Assembly: GCA_021803465.1 (NCBI GenBank)
Contig: JAJZLL010000049.1
Span: 127,130 to 191,129 of the forward strand
Direction of reading: 5' to 3'
Source of the DNA: a bacterium
GTDB lineage: Bacteria; Chloroflexota; Dormibacteria; Aeolococcales; Aeolococcaceae
DNA: 64,000 nucleotides
Of the stretch, positions 35,342-43,389 are shown piece after piece. The position numbers were made by a program, and so were the translations under genes. Below the pieces are notes generated by a model, which did not search any database, was not told the DNA's origin, and saw only the letters and a list, made by a program, of their open reading frames with translations. The number at the start of each line of letters is the position of its first letter. The stretch's first letter is position 1.

Positions 35342-35793
35342 CGTCAGTCCCCACCTCCGCAGCCCCCGTTCGGCTCCACTTTCCGCCTGTCGCTCCAGTT
35401 GCCATCTCTGCCCTCATAGTGACTGTCAGTGGTGGCATATGGATGGCCTCCACCTTCACGACACATGAAGGACTCCTGCTTCCAGGCATCCTTTTTGCCA
35501 CTGGTCTTGTTCTCCTGCTGGCGAGCATGGTGCTCATTCGCATGACCCGGAAGCTTGCCTGGGAGCTGTTCTGGAAGGTATTCCGCTGGAGTCTGCTTGC
35601 CTATGCGATTTCAGCAGGCATGATCGAATACGCATTTGTGCGCAACAGTGTCCACGGTTCTCCACTTGTGCTCGTGAGTGCGCTGCTTGTGGTCTATGCG
35701 ACAGTCGTTCCCCTTCTCATCAGCTTCACTGTGGCGCAGTACCATACGCTATCAGCTGAGCAGGAAAACACGTCTGCTGAAACGAAGCCATGA
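35338..35793 (+). CDS. Membrane protein of unknown function, coupled to the preceding gene
   Basis: This 151-residue protein has four predicted helices: VAISALIVTVSGGIWMAS, GLLLPGILFATGLVLLLA, FRWSLLAYAISAGMIEYAF and LVLVSALLVVYATVVPLLI. A polar tail of about 20 residues follows. It begins at the ATG of an ATGA overlap with the preceding membrane protein gene. Both may form one complex in the membrane. No motif points to a function. It converges with the transfer-type ATPase gene 10 bp downstream. Confidence 0.65.
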   Translation: MTSVPTSAAPVRLHFPPVAPVAISALIVTVSGGIWMASTFTTHEGLLLPGILFATGLVLLLASMVLIRMTRKLAWELFWKVFRWSLLAYAISAGMIEYAFVRNSVHGSPLVLVSALLVVYATVVPLLISFTVAQYHTLSAEQENTSAETKP

Positions 35794-35803
35794 TTCCGCA
35801 GGG

Positions 35804-37108
35804 CTAGGCGGACTCCGCCGGCATGGAAGAAACGCCTCCTCCCTGGGGAACGCCAGGGAGATCCACCATCCTGTAGTCAGTATCGACAATGCTCCGCTCA
35901 TATTTGCTGAGCCGGTGCTGCACGAGGAATCCCCGTGTACCAACCTTCCAGAGTGACTGGCCCCGACGGAGCTGCGAGATGAGATCCGCCTCGCTGTCCG
36001 TCAAGCCAAGAAGGTCCTTCGATGCAGCGACATCTCCCGGTGCCTGGTAGTAGATCACCCGGGTTTCCGAGTCGGACAGCAGACCACGCGCAAGCTGCAC
36101 CTGCTCGCTGTCTCCAGCACCTGCTGCAGTGAGGTCGCTGAGGCGGTGCACGACAGCAACGTTCTGCACACCGTAGGCACGGGCAAGCTTGTACGAAGCC
36201 TGGAGCCAACGTGCAATGGCGACATTCCTGAGGCACACCCATGCCTCGTCAAGAACGAGGATGCGCTTTGTCGTCTCCTGCCGGGCAAGTGCCCGCTGGA
36301 GCCAGGCTGCAGCGCATACCATGAGGATGCCAAGCGCCTCGGACTGGTATACCGAGCTCAGGTCAAACGACACGAGTGGTGAAGTGAGGTCGATGTTCCC
36401 GGATGTAGGACCATCGAACATGCCACGGAGGTCGCCCTGGCAGAGCCGCTGCAGCTCGAGTGAAGCTTCACGGGAGCCAGTTGCCAGCTGCTCCTTCGTG
36501 GTTGCCAGCTTTGAAGCAGCCTCATCGTCCGGGAAGAGCAGCGCTTCGACAACATGTGGAAGGGTGGGTTGTCCCACATGCCGCTGTCTTGCGCTGTCGA
36601 GCGCGACTCCGCACGCTGCACGCTCCTCCGGGGTGAGCGGACGATTGAGGGCTGCTGCAATGATGGCAAGCAGGACCCCGAGCTGGTCCTGCGTGATCTG
36701 CTCGATGGGCCTGTTGGGATCGCCGACCTCAGGGTCAAGCGGATTGAGACGGATGTCACCGCCTGGGCGGAGCTTGAGGGGCTCCACACCGACTGCTGCG
36801 CAGAGTGCGCCATTCTCTCCCTTGGGATCGAGCATGACTGCACGACGTCCAAAGATGAGTTGCCGGTACACATAGCTTTTCACAAAGGAGGATTTGCCAA
36901 AGCCGATCTGCCCAATGACGAGCATGTTCGGACCGCTCAGGTGCCTGCCGTACAGTTCCCAGGGGTCGTAGCAGAACGCTCCTCCAAAGAGATCCTGTCC
37001 GATGTAGCATCCTCTTCCGCCAAGTCCTCCTTCGGAAATGAAGGGATAGACAGCCTGGAAGTGCGCAGTTGTCACCCGGTGCGCAAGCTGGTGGGAGCGT
37101 GGGTTCAT
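35804..37108 (-). CDS. VirB4/TraC-type conjugation ATPase (C-terminal ATPase half)
   Basis: This 434-residue HerA/FtsK-like P-loop ATPase of the VirB4 family powers type IV secretion and pilus assembly. Walker A is IGQIGFGKSSF, the DPKGEN motif follows beta-3, and Walker B is RILVLDEAWVCL. The late YYQAPGD and LSKYERSIVDTD segments match actinobacterial VirB4-like transfer ATPases. It lacks the N-terminal VirB4 domain. That part appears to be the separate upstream protein, which overlaps by 4 bp (ATGA). It is the last gene of a five-gene minus-strand operon. Confidence 0.88.
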   Translation of the reverse strand: MNPRSHQLAHRVTTAHFQAVYPFISEGGLGGRGCYIGQDLFGGAFCYDPWELYGRHLSGPNMLVIGQIGFGKSSFVKSYVYRQLIFGRRAVMLDPKGENGALCAAVGVEPLKLRPGGDIRLNPLDPEVGDPNRPIEQITQDQLGVLLAIIAAALNRPLTPEERAACGVALDSARQRHVGQPTLPHVVEALLFPDDEAASKLATTKEQLATGSREASLELQRLCQGDLRGMFDGPTSGNIDLTSPLVSFDLSSVYQSEALGILMVCAAAWLQRALARQETTKRILVLDEAWVCLRNVAIARWLQASYKLARAYGVQNVAVVHRLSDLTAAGAGDSEQVQLARGLLSDSETRVIYYQAPGDVAASKDLLGLTDSEADLISQLRRGQSLWKVGTRGFLVQHRLSKYERSIVDTDYRMVDLPGVPQGGGVSSMPAESA

Positions 37109-38592
37109 CGGAGTCCCCTTGCAAGGGGAAGGGTGTAGGTGAATGCGACATCATGTTCGCCGGAAAGCCTGCGGAGCACGATGCGGGATTGTCCAGCCTG
37201 CTGCTCCACCTCGCTGCATGCCACCTCGAGTTCTGCCTGGTTGGCTGCAGTGACTGTGATGTAGCCACTGAACCGGATGTCCGCATGGCCGTCAGCAAGC
37301 TCCTGCTCCCTCCGCAGCACACCCTCGTGCTGGCGCTGGCGGCGCATGGTGGTGATGAAGCCGTGCTTCTGCCGCACCTCCGCATCCGCGATGTCCGCAG
37401 TGCGGGCACTTTCCACCTCGCGCTGGGCCTTGAGTGGAGAAACGGGCTCCATTGTCACGGAGACTGTACGGTGCACCCAAGTCTGGAGGAGAAGCGGAGC
37501 AAGGAAGTCTGGACCGACATCCGTGCGTGGCCACTCCGCACACCAGTACGTCGCATGGACAGCACTGTCGGATGCGAGATGGTCCCAGTGGCTCACGGTC
37601 TTCATTGGCCAGGCGTGGGCTGGATCGACACCCATCTCATCTGGGTACATCACACTCCGCATGGCAAGCGCGTTTCTCGCTGCGGGATCATAGGCTGTGC
37701 GGATGGTCTCCGCAAGGACCTGGGGTGTCAGAAGGCCGAGCACATCGAGATCTGCTGACTGAAGCCGGGTGGCCAGACCGTAGATCTCCCGGGCAAGTAC
37801 AAGAGATGCACCTGTGTCTCCACCACCGGACTGCCGGATTGCGCGGCGTGCACGGAGACCATCAATCTGCACTGCGAGGTATGTCTCATGACGGCGTGCG
37901 ACAGGTCCTGCCTCCTCAATGAGCTGGAGATAGCTCCGCACTGCGGGTGAGGTGTAGTCGGACTTCACGGATTCACGGAGGTATTGGGCAACAGTCTCTC
38001 CTCCATCAGCAGACGTGCGCTCAAGCCACTGGAGGCGTGTGATGGGACTGCCCTCCCGGGCGAGGCCAGTGAGGACATCGCCCCACTGGGAAAGGAGACG
38101 GGCCTTGTCCTGCTGGTCGAGAAGGGCGAACGAGCGGCCACGTACTGCGAGCACAGCTGTGTACGTGCCAGCAAGCTCATCCTTCACGATGCCAAGCTCT
38201 CCCCCTGCCACTGGAGCAGCAAGGATGGATACAGTCTTGAGGCTGGGCGGTGCATCCTTCGGAATCAGGGGAGTCTTCCAGCTGTGGCCACGGAGTGGTG
38301 CCTGTGACACGTGGACATTCTCCTTCTTGAACTGGCGGACAACCCATCGGATACCCACGGGGACCCACTGGTCAACACTGCGGCCACTGACGTGCCAGAA
38401 ACAGGATCCTGCAGCAGCAGTGAGGAAGAGAAATGCGAGCACGATGCCCCCGCTTCCGGAAATCGCATGCATGGCAATGACTCCAAGAAAGGCGCCACCG
38501 AAGAGAAGGCCCACCTGGGCAGTCCGGAGTCCAAACAGGAATCCGCGCTGTTCGAGCGGTCCGAACCTGTACCGAAGATCATCAGACATCAC
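37105..38592 (-). CDS. SCO6880-like conjugal transfer protein (VirB3/PrgI plus VirB4 N-domain type)
   Basis: This 495-residue protein begins with YRFGPLEQRGFLFGLRTAQVG and two adjacent membrane helices (residues 25-65), as in SCO6880/PrgI-type transfer proteins. A long soluble domain then resembles the N-terminal part of VirB4 (RLQWLERTSADGG, then a Glu/Arg-rich helical section). It overlaps the VirB4-type ATPase gene by 4 bp and the polytopic membrane gene by about 11 bp. The arrangement SCO6880-VirB4 is standard in actinobacterial integrative elements. The product would anchor the ATPase at the inner side of the secretion channel. Confidence 0.8.
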   Translation of the reverse strand: MMSDDLRYRFGPLEQRGFLFGLRTAQVGLLFGGAFLGVIAMHAISGSGGIVLAFLFLTAAAGSCFWHVSGRSVDQWVPVGIRWVVRQFKKENVHVSQAPLRGHSWKTPLIPKDAPPSLKTVSILAAPVAGGELGIVKDELAGTYTAVLAVRGRSFALLDQQDKARLLSQWGDVLTGLAREGSPITRLQWLERTSADGGETVAQYLRESVKSDYTSPAVRSYLQLIEEAGPVARRHETYLAVQIDGLRARRAIRQSGGGDTGASLVLAREIYGLATRLQSADLDVLGLLTPQVLAETIRTAYDPAARNALAMRSVMYPDEMGVDPAHAWPMKTVSHWDHLASDSAVHATYWCAEWPRTDVGPDFLAPLLLQTWVHRTVSVTMEPVSPLKAQREVESARTADIADAEVRQKHGFITTMRRQRQHEGVLRREQELADGHADIRFSGYITVTAANQAELEVACSEVEQQAGQSRIVLRRLSGEHDVAFTYTLPLARGLR

Positions 38593-40045
38593 TCATACCT
38601 CCTTCCGACGAGGGCGGAATAGATGGGCCATTCGATGAAGGACCCGATCCCCCACGGGTTTCACTGGGAACGATCGTTGTTCTGGGTTGAGGCGACGACT
38701 GCGGTGCTCCACGCCAGCCAGTCGGTCCTCCTTGGGTCTGGGAGCTCCCCATTCCACCAGACGAGTTGGGTGGATGCTGGGTTGCTCCCTGTTGGAAACT
38801 TTGTCCTGACTGTGCTGCTCGGCTGCCAATGAGATGCACTGCGCCTGCAGCTCCTCCAGCTGCACCACCGGCAGCACCAGCTGCGGAGGCGCCGGACATG
38901 GTGCTTGAGGCAATCCGGGCCTCGTTGAAGCGGCGGATGCCACTGTACACGCTTGCGCCAGTTGTTGCAGCAACGAGTCCTTCACCAATGCCAATGGACT
39001 GGGCAGTGACAAAGGTGGAGATGGAACCCTCAATGGTGGGTACCAGGGCAAGGATTGCAGCCGGTGTGAACGCAGTCATGATGATGATGACAACGCCTGC
39101 AAGGACTGCAGCGAACCCTCCAGTCGCGCCACCACCAAGCGCAGCGATGCCGATGGAGAGGACAACAACGAGGACAAACTTCGAAATGATGACGAAGATG
39201 AGCGTCTCGAACATCTTGGTTGCCATGCGGGATGCCTGCGGAAAGACGAGCGTTGTGAGGATGAGCGGTATGAAGATGGCTGTTGCGTAGATGGTCGCTT
39301 CACGTACGAGAAGCTCGATGAAGATGAAGAAGCCGAACACAACAATAAGGAAGCTCGAGATGAGCGCTATGAACGGAGTCGCGATCGATGGAGAGTTTCC
39401 TCCATTGAGCGCAGTGCTGATGTTGGAGACAAATGAGGAATAGTCCGCGTTCATGCCAGTGAGAACGACATTGCACATCCAGTCCACGATTTTCAGGAGC
39501 GCGTCAACGACATGGAGCGAGACGAAGGTGCCAATGCATGCAACAGGCACATAGACGAAGGCTGCCCGGAGTGGAAGGGATGGATCTCCCTTGATTGCAC
39601 CGAGAAGCGCTGTGAGAAGAAGCAGTGGCAGCATGACGAGTGCGCCAAGCGTGACCATGACACCGTAGTGCTGCATGAACCACGGTGCTGAGAGGTTTGG
39701 TGTTGTCGATGAGTTGATGAGGGCAACGATCTTGTCGAGGATCCAGACAGCTGCGTTTGTAACCCAGGAGTCAATGGAGTTCAGGACGGACGATGCGATG
39801 GAGCTTGCGAGCGAGCTTGCGGGGTTTGTGAGTGTGCTCGAGGCGCTCGAGGCAGTCTGGCAGGCCTGGGAGATGACAGGTATCTGGCAGGTATTGAAGA
39901 TGCTTGAGGCGACAACGGGTGTCGGGGCGTGATCAGCTGTCGCTGCTGCGACCGTTCCGGAAAGGAATGGCATGCAGCATGCGAGGGCCAGGATTGCAAA
40001 CGCAATGCGTACGTACGTCCCATGGACGTAGCGAACGAATCCCAC
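38582..40045 (-). CDS. TrbL/VirB6-like polytopic membrane protein
   Basis: This protein has about 487 residues, with a signal-like N-terminus (IAFAILALACCMPFLSGTVAAA), a Ser-rich outer segment and two cysteines. About six membrane helices follow in the order of TrbL/VirB6 channel proteins, including FFIFIELLVREATIYATAIF and the ALALVPTIEG-like region near residue 350. The C-terminal ~110 residues are Gly/Ala/Ser/Pro-rich and disordered, also typical. The start is one of two adjacent GTG codons (40048 or 40045), with an AGGGGGAA ribosome-binding stretch 5-8 nt upstream. It is part of the transfer-type operon, between the pilin-like gene and the SCO6880-like gene. Confidence 0.78.
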   Translation of the reverse strand: MGFVRYVHGTYVRIAFAILALACCMPFLSGTVAAATADHAPTPVVASSIFNTCQIPVISQACQTASSASSTLTNPASSLASSIASSVLNSIDSWVTNAAVWILDKIVALINSSTTPNLSAPWFMQHYGVMVTLGALVMLPLLLLTALLGAIKGDPSLPLRAAFVYVPVACIGTFVSLHVVDALLKIVDWMCNVVLTGMNADYSSFVSNISTALNGGNSPSIATPFIALISSFLIVVFGFFIFIELLVREATIYATAIFIPLILTTLVFPQASRMATKMFETLIFVIISKFVLVVVLSIGIAALGGGATGGFAAVLAGVVIIIMTAFTPAAILALVPTIEGSISTFVTAQSIGIGEGLVAATTGASVYSGIRRFNEARIASSTMSGASAAGAAGGAAGGAAGAVHLIGSRAAQSGQSFQQGATQHPPNSSGGMGSSQTQGGPTGWRGAPQSSPQPRTTIVPSETRGGSGPSSNGPSIPPSSEGGMSDV

Positions 40046-40160
40046 CACTGATTCCCCCTGCTCTCTCCTGTGCTCGACACCCCTCGAACGCAGGTCAACG
40101 ATGCGAGAACGGACTCCCGTCTCTCCCCGATTCGGGAGTCCGTGCAACTGCGAAAACGGC

Positions 40161-40448
40161 TTAGTGCAGCGTCTGGCCCGTGTGGTAGAAGAAGTTGATC
40201 AGGATCGAGGATGCACCAATGATGAGTGCTCCAACGATGGCTCCTGCAACGGTCTTCTTGCCCATTGCTGCAACCTGCGCATTTGCCGAACTCGAGCCGG
40301 CTGCCCAGGCAACTCCACCACCAATAATTGCCACCAAGCATCCGAGTAGTGCATATGCACCCACTGCATCAGTGATTCCCTGCAGTGTTCCGAAACCTGG
40401 CAAAGCGCTGGGATTTGGCGCCCAGCTCACATCACCCAATACCCACAT
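40161..40448 (-). CDS. Small pilin-like protein (TrbC/VirB2-like)
   Basis: This 95-residue protein has two hydrophobic helices (about residues 25-48 and 66-85) separated by a short basic loop (AQVAAMGKKTVAG). This is the layout of VirB2/TrbC pilins and of the DUF6112-type proteins of actinobacterial transfer clusters. AAGGAGG lies 9 nt before ATG 40448. There is no long signal peptide. It would be the filament or channel-lining subunit of the secretion-like apparatus encoded around it. Confidence 0.72.
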   Translation of the reverse strand: MWVLGDVSWAPNPSALPGFGTLQGITDAVGAYALLGCLVAIIGGGVAWAAGSSSANAQVAAMGKKTVAGAIVGALIIGASSILINFFYHTGQTLH

Positions 40449-40498
40449 GTTCCCGTCCTCCTTGTCGAGACAAAAAACTATCCTTCTGTAATACCTGA

Positions 40499-41467
40499 TT
40501 AAGCACGAGAATAACAACTTTGAGTTGCAACTGCTGCAGCAAGCTCATAGAGCCCTGTCCTTGTTGAGGGCAGCAGCGAGTCGAGGTCCGGCACATGGAC
40601 ATCACGGGCGATAGCCCGGTCCCAGACAATCCGTACCACAGTCCGGTGATGCTGCTGGAAATACCGGGTGATGGAAACGAGTGTGCTGAAGGGAATTGTC
40701 CGGATCTGGTTGATGCCAACAATTGCCTTGTCACTGAGCTCGCGGAATCCCTGCTCACGAAGCCATGAAAGCGTTGAGGAGGCTGCATAGACGCCATCAA
40801 TGCTTGGTGTAGCGACCATGAGGAGCTGCGTGCTCTGGGAAAGATAGGCGAAGATGGCAGCATCCGGAGTCCCCTCCTCTATGTCACAGATGACAAGCGA
40901 GTACTCCTGCCTGAGTCTGGCAAGAAGCTCACGGATCTGGGATGGCGATGCTGGCGCATCCGCTATCGCGAGTCGTGTTCCAGGCATCACCTGTACAGCT
41001 TCTGCCTCTGGGGGCCTGGACGCATTACCAGGATATGCTGTAAGACCATTGGGGCTTTTGGCAGTGCTTCCGACCTGTGCATATGCTGCAGGGTCAGGCT
41101 TCACTGCTGTCTCCTGCACTGCGCTGTGCCGCACCACCACAACCGTGTCATTCCGGTGGAGGGCATAAATCTGCTGGAGAAGCCTTGCAATTGTGCTCTT
41201 TCCCACACCATGCTTCCGACCCATCACGGAAAGAACAACTGGGCCAGTCCAGGGTGTGCGGACAGCATCGATGACCTGCCGTTCCTTGAATGTTGGCGGC
41301 CAGTTCGTGAGGTTCTCACGAACTTCCTGGGGCCAGTACTCAGGACCCCAGGTACCGTGCGCAGCAGGCGCAACAGGACCATCATGTCCAGCAGCCATCG
41401 TCTGATACCACGATGCGTCCGCATCGGACTGTGACTTATGCCCATGCAGCCATGGAATACGAATCAC
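40499..41467 (-). CDS. MinD/ParA-like P-loop ATPase heading the transfer-type operon
   Basis: This 322-residue SIMIBI-class ATPase has a deviant Walker A VMGRKHGVGKSTIARLL. LVICDIEEGTPDAAIFAYLS corresponds to switch II, and a late VGINQI replaces the usual N-K-x-D-type loop. The first ~75 residues are a polar Trp/Pro-rich extension. Similar ATPases position secretion or pilus machines (TadZ-, MinD-like). I place the start at GTG 41467, with a GAGAGGGGA ribosome-binding stretch, because the longer frame runs antisense through cysH. GTG 41473 is also possible. A TACGAT box (minus strand, about 50 nt upstream) could be the operon promoter. Confidence 0.75.
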   Translation of the reverse strand: MIRIPWLHGHKSQSDADASWYQTMAAGHDGPVAPAAHGTWGPEYWPQEVRENLTNWPPTFKERQVIDAVRTPWTGPVVLSVMGRKHGVGKSTIARLLQQIYALHRNDTVVVVRHSAVQETAVKPDPAAYAQVGSTAKSPNGLTAYPGNASRPPEAEAVQVMPGTRLAIADAPASPSQIRELLARLRQEYSLVICDIEEGTPDAAIFAYLSQSTQLLMVATPSIDGVYAASSTLSWLREQGFRELSDKAIVGINQIRTIPFSTLVSITRYFQQHHRTVVRIVWDRAIARDVHVPDLDSLLPSTRTGLYELAAAVATQSCYSRA

Positions 41468-41654
41468 ACCCACTCCCCTCTCTTGCGAGTATGACAGGAG
41501 ATCGTAAACCGATCTGCCTACATGACTCCTTGAACCATTGTACCGGCTCCAGGGGAAAATTGCCAGCAGCAGTTTTTCGCCACCTGAAAGGCATCTTCCT
41601 CGCAGTGCTGGTCGTGCTGTTTCGAACCGGAGATCCGTGTGCGTGGGAGCGCAG

Positions 41655-42353
41655 CTACGCGTCAGTAGCGGACGGCGAGGCTGGGAGATGGAGACCACAC
41701 TCCGTTTTCTCCATGCCAGTGAACCTTCCGGAGCGGGGGTGCTCCCCAGGAGCAACTGGCCGTGTGGTTGGAGCACATCCAATGGAGGGATATCCCATGG
41801 CGATGAGTGGATGGGCAGGAAGATCGTGTGAAAGACGGTAGGTTTCCACATTCTCGTCAGACCAGGTTGCAAGTGGGTTGATCTTCACGAGTCCGAACTG
41901 GCTGTCAAAGGAGCAGATTGGTGCATTGGCTCGTGTCGGAGCATCACAGCGCTTGAGAGCAGTGATCCAGGCGGACTTCTGCGAGAGCACGGAACGGAGT
42001 GGCTCCACTTTCCGGATCTCGCAGCAGCGGGAGGATCCGCACTGCCATGCAGCCGCTTCTGCAGGAGGTGTCGTGACAGTGAGATTGAGATTGAAGTGGG
42101 AGCGTACTGTCTCAACGAAGGCCATGGTTTCTGGGAAATGCGCTCCCGTATCGAGAAAGACCACCTCGATGGAAGGATCAATGGTAGTTGCCATCTCAAT
42201 GAGGACACAGTCCTGGAACGAGCAGGCAAGGACGATGTCCTTTCCATACTCTGACAGTGCCCAGGAAAGGATGTCTTCTGGTCGAGCATCCTCAAAGGAT
42301 GCGGAGAGGGCTTCGAGCTCTTCTGCGGAATGGAGGGGTGCGGGACGGTTCAT
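41655..42353 (-). CDS. cysH: Phosphoadenylyl/adenylyl-sulfate reductase (CysH family) with altered Fe-S motif
   Basis: This 232-residue enzyme reduces APS or PAPS to sulfite in assimilatory sulfate reduction. ALSEYGKDIVLACSFQDCV is the PP-loop region, and KTECGLH holds the catalytic Cys219. The iron-sulfur type (APS reductase) normally has Cys-Cys and Cys-x-x-Cys. Here Cys110-Cys111 are present, but the second pair reads C193-A-P-T196, so one cluster ligand is replaced by Thr. AGGAG lies 8 nt before ATG 42353. It is divergent from cysD-cysN across 111 bp that contain a palindrome. No sulfite reductase gene is in the window. Confidence 0.87.
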   Translation of the reverse strand: MNRPAPLHSAEELEALSASFEDARPEDILSWALSEYGKDIVLACSFQDCVLIEMATTIDPSIEVVFLDTGAHFPETMAFVETVRSHFNLNLTVTTPPAEAAAWQCGSSRCCEIRKVEPLRSVLSQKSAWITALKRCDAPTRANAPICSFDSQFGLVKINPLATWSDENVETYRLSHDLPAHPLIAMGYPSIGCAPTTRPVAPGEHPRSGRFTGMEKTECGLHLPASPSATDA

Positions 42354-42400
42354 CGTGAGTCTCCTGTACGTGCATTCCCGGTTCTCAGGCGAGTCTCAGG

Positions 42401-42414
42401 GAGCAATCTTGCTC
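42401..42414. promoter_or_regulatory. Palindrome between divergent cysH and cysD
   Basis: GAGCAA-TC-TTGCTC is a perfect 6-bp dyad in the middle of the 111-bp gap between cysH and cysD. It lies 38 bp upstream of the cysD -10 box. The position suits an operator for joint control of sulfate assimilation. Confidence 0.5.
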
Positions 42415-42452
42415 ACCATGATAAACGTAGATGGAGTCCTTATATCTGAGGA

Positions 42453-42458
42453 TAGCCT
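42453..42458 (+). promoter_or_regulatory. TAGCCT -10 element of the cysD leaderless promoter
   Basis: TAGCCT is 6 nt before ATG 42465. No Shine-Dalgarno is present between them, so the cysD transcript probably starts at or next to its start codon. Confidence 0.55.
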
Positions 42459-42464
42459 TAAGAA

Positions 42465-43388
42465 ATGCAGATGCCCAACTCCCATACGCTGCCTCGTCAA
42501 TCCCACCTAGATTCGCTTGAGTCCCAGAGCGTCTATATCCTTCGTGAAGTTGCTGCAATGTGTGAGAGGCCAGCCCTCCTTTTCAGTGGCGGTAAGGATT
42601 CCGCAGTGCTCCTCCGTCTTGCCGAGAAGGCATTCCGTCCTGCTCGCTTTCCCTTCCCAGTGCTCCATGTCGACACTGGTCACAACTTTCCGGAAGTGAT
42701 AGCCTTCCGTGATCGGAGGATGAGGGAGCTAGGGGAGGAACTCATTGTTGCCTCCGTGCAGCAGTCGATTGACATGGGCCGTGTGACGGATCCAGGAGAC
42801 GGCGTGTCGCGGAACCGGCTGCAGAGCGTGACACTGCTTGATGCGATCGACGAGTACCGTTTCGATGCGCTCATTGGAGGTGCACGGCGAGATGAGGACA
42901 AGGTGCGGGCAAAGGAGCGCATCGTGTCTGTGCGGGACGCTTTTGGACAGTGGGATCCACGGCATCAGCGGCCGGAACTCTGGAACCTTTTCAACATGAG
43001 CAGGAACCAGGGCAGGCATCTGCGCGTCTTTCCCATATCGGACTGGACAGAGCGGGACATTTGGCAGTACATCGAGCGTGAATCGATTTCGCTTCCGGAA
43101 CTCTACTTCGCACATGACAGGGATGTCGTGCTCCGTGACAGCATGCTTCTGGCAGTAACGGAATTCCTGCAGCCTGGGGATGGCGAAATACCTTCCAGGT
43201 CCACAGTGCGGTTCCGGACTGTGGGCGATGCGACATGCACTGCTGCTGTGCCCTCCACTGCCCGGACCATCCAGGAAATTCTTCGGGAAGTGGAGATGTC
43301 CGATATGAGTGAGCGGGGTGCAACCCGTGCTGACGACCGGTTCTCGGAACATTCCATGGAGGAGCGGAAGCGTGAGGGATACTTCTAG
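42465..43388 (+). CDS. cysD: Sulfate adenylyltransferase subunit 2
   Basis: This 307-residue ATP-pyrophosphatase subunit makes APS from sulfate and ATP, driven by the GTPase CysN. LLFSGGKDSAVLLRLAEKAF is the PP-loop (SGGKDS). HVDTGHNFPEVIAFRDRR, GGARRDEDKVRAKER and the C-terminal STVRFRTVGDATCTAAV with its ERKREGYF tail are classic CysD. An ATG three codons in from the first could also serve. The gene ends 1 bp before the start of cysN. Initiation appears leaderless from TAGCCT. Confidence 0.96.
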   Translation: MQMPNSHTLPRQSHLDSLESQSVYILREVAAMCERPALLFSGGKDSAVLLRLAEKAFRPARFPFPVLHVDTGHNFPEVIAFRDRRMRELGEELIVASVQQSIDMGRVTDPGDGVSRNRLQSVTLLDAIDEYRFDALIGGARRDEDKVRAKERIVSVRDAFGQWDPRHQRPELWNLFNMSRNQGRHLRVFPISDWTERDIWQYIERESISLPELYFAHDRDVVLRDSMLLAVTEFLQPGDGEIPSRSTVRFRTVGDATCTAAVPSTARTIQEILREVEMSDMSERGATRADDRFSEHSMEERKREGYF

Positions 43389-43389
43389 A

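Noticed and set aside
35804..41467. Prophage or complete conjugative element
   Set aside because: There is no integrase, relaxase, capsid, portal, terminase or visible attachment repeats.
41474..41872. N-terminal extension of the MinD-like ATPase
   Set aside because: The longer frame runs antisense through the end of cysH and has no protein-like composition. A GTG with ribosome-binding site lies at 41467.
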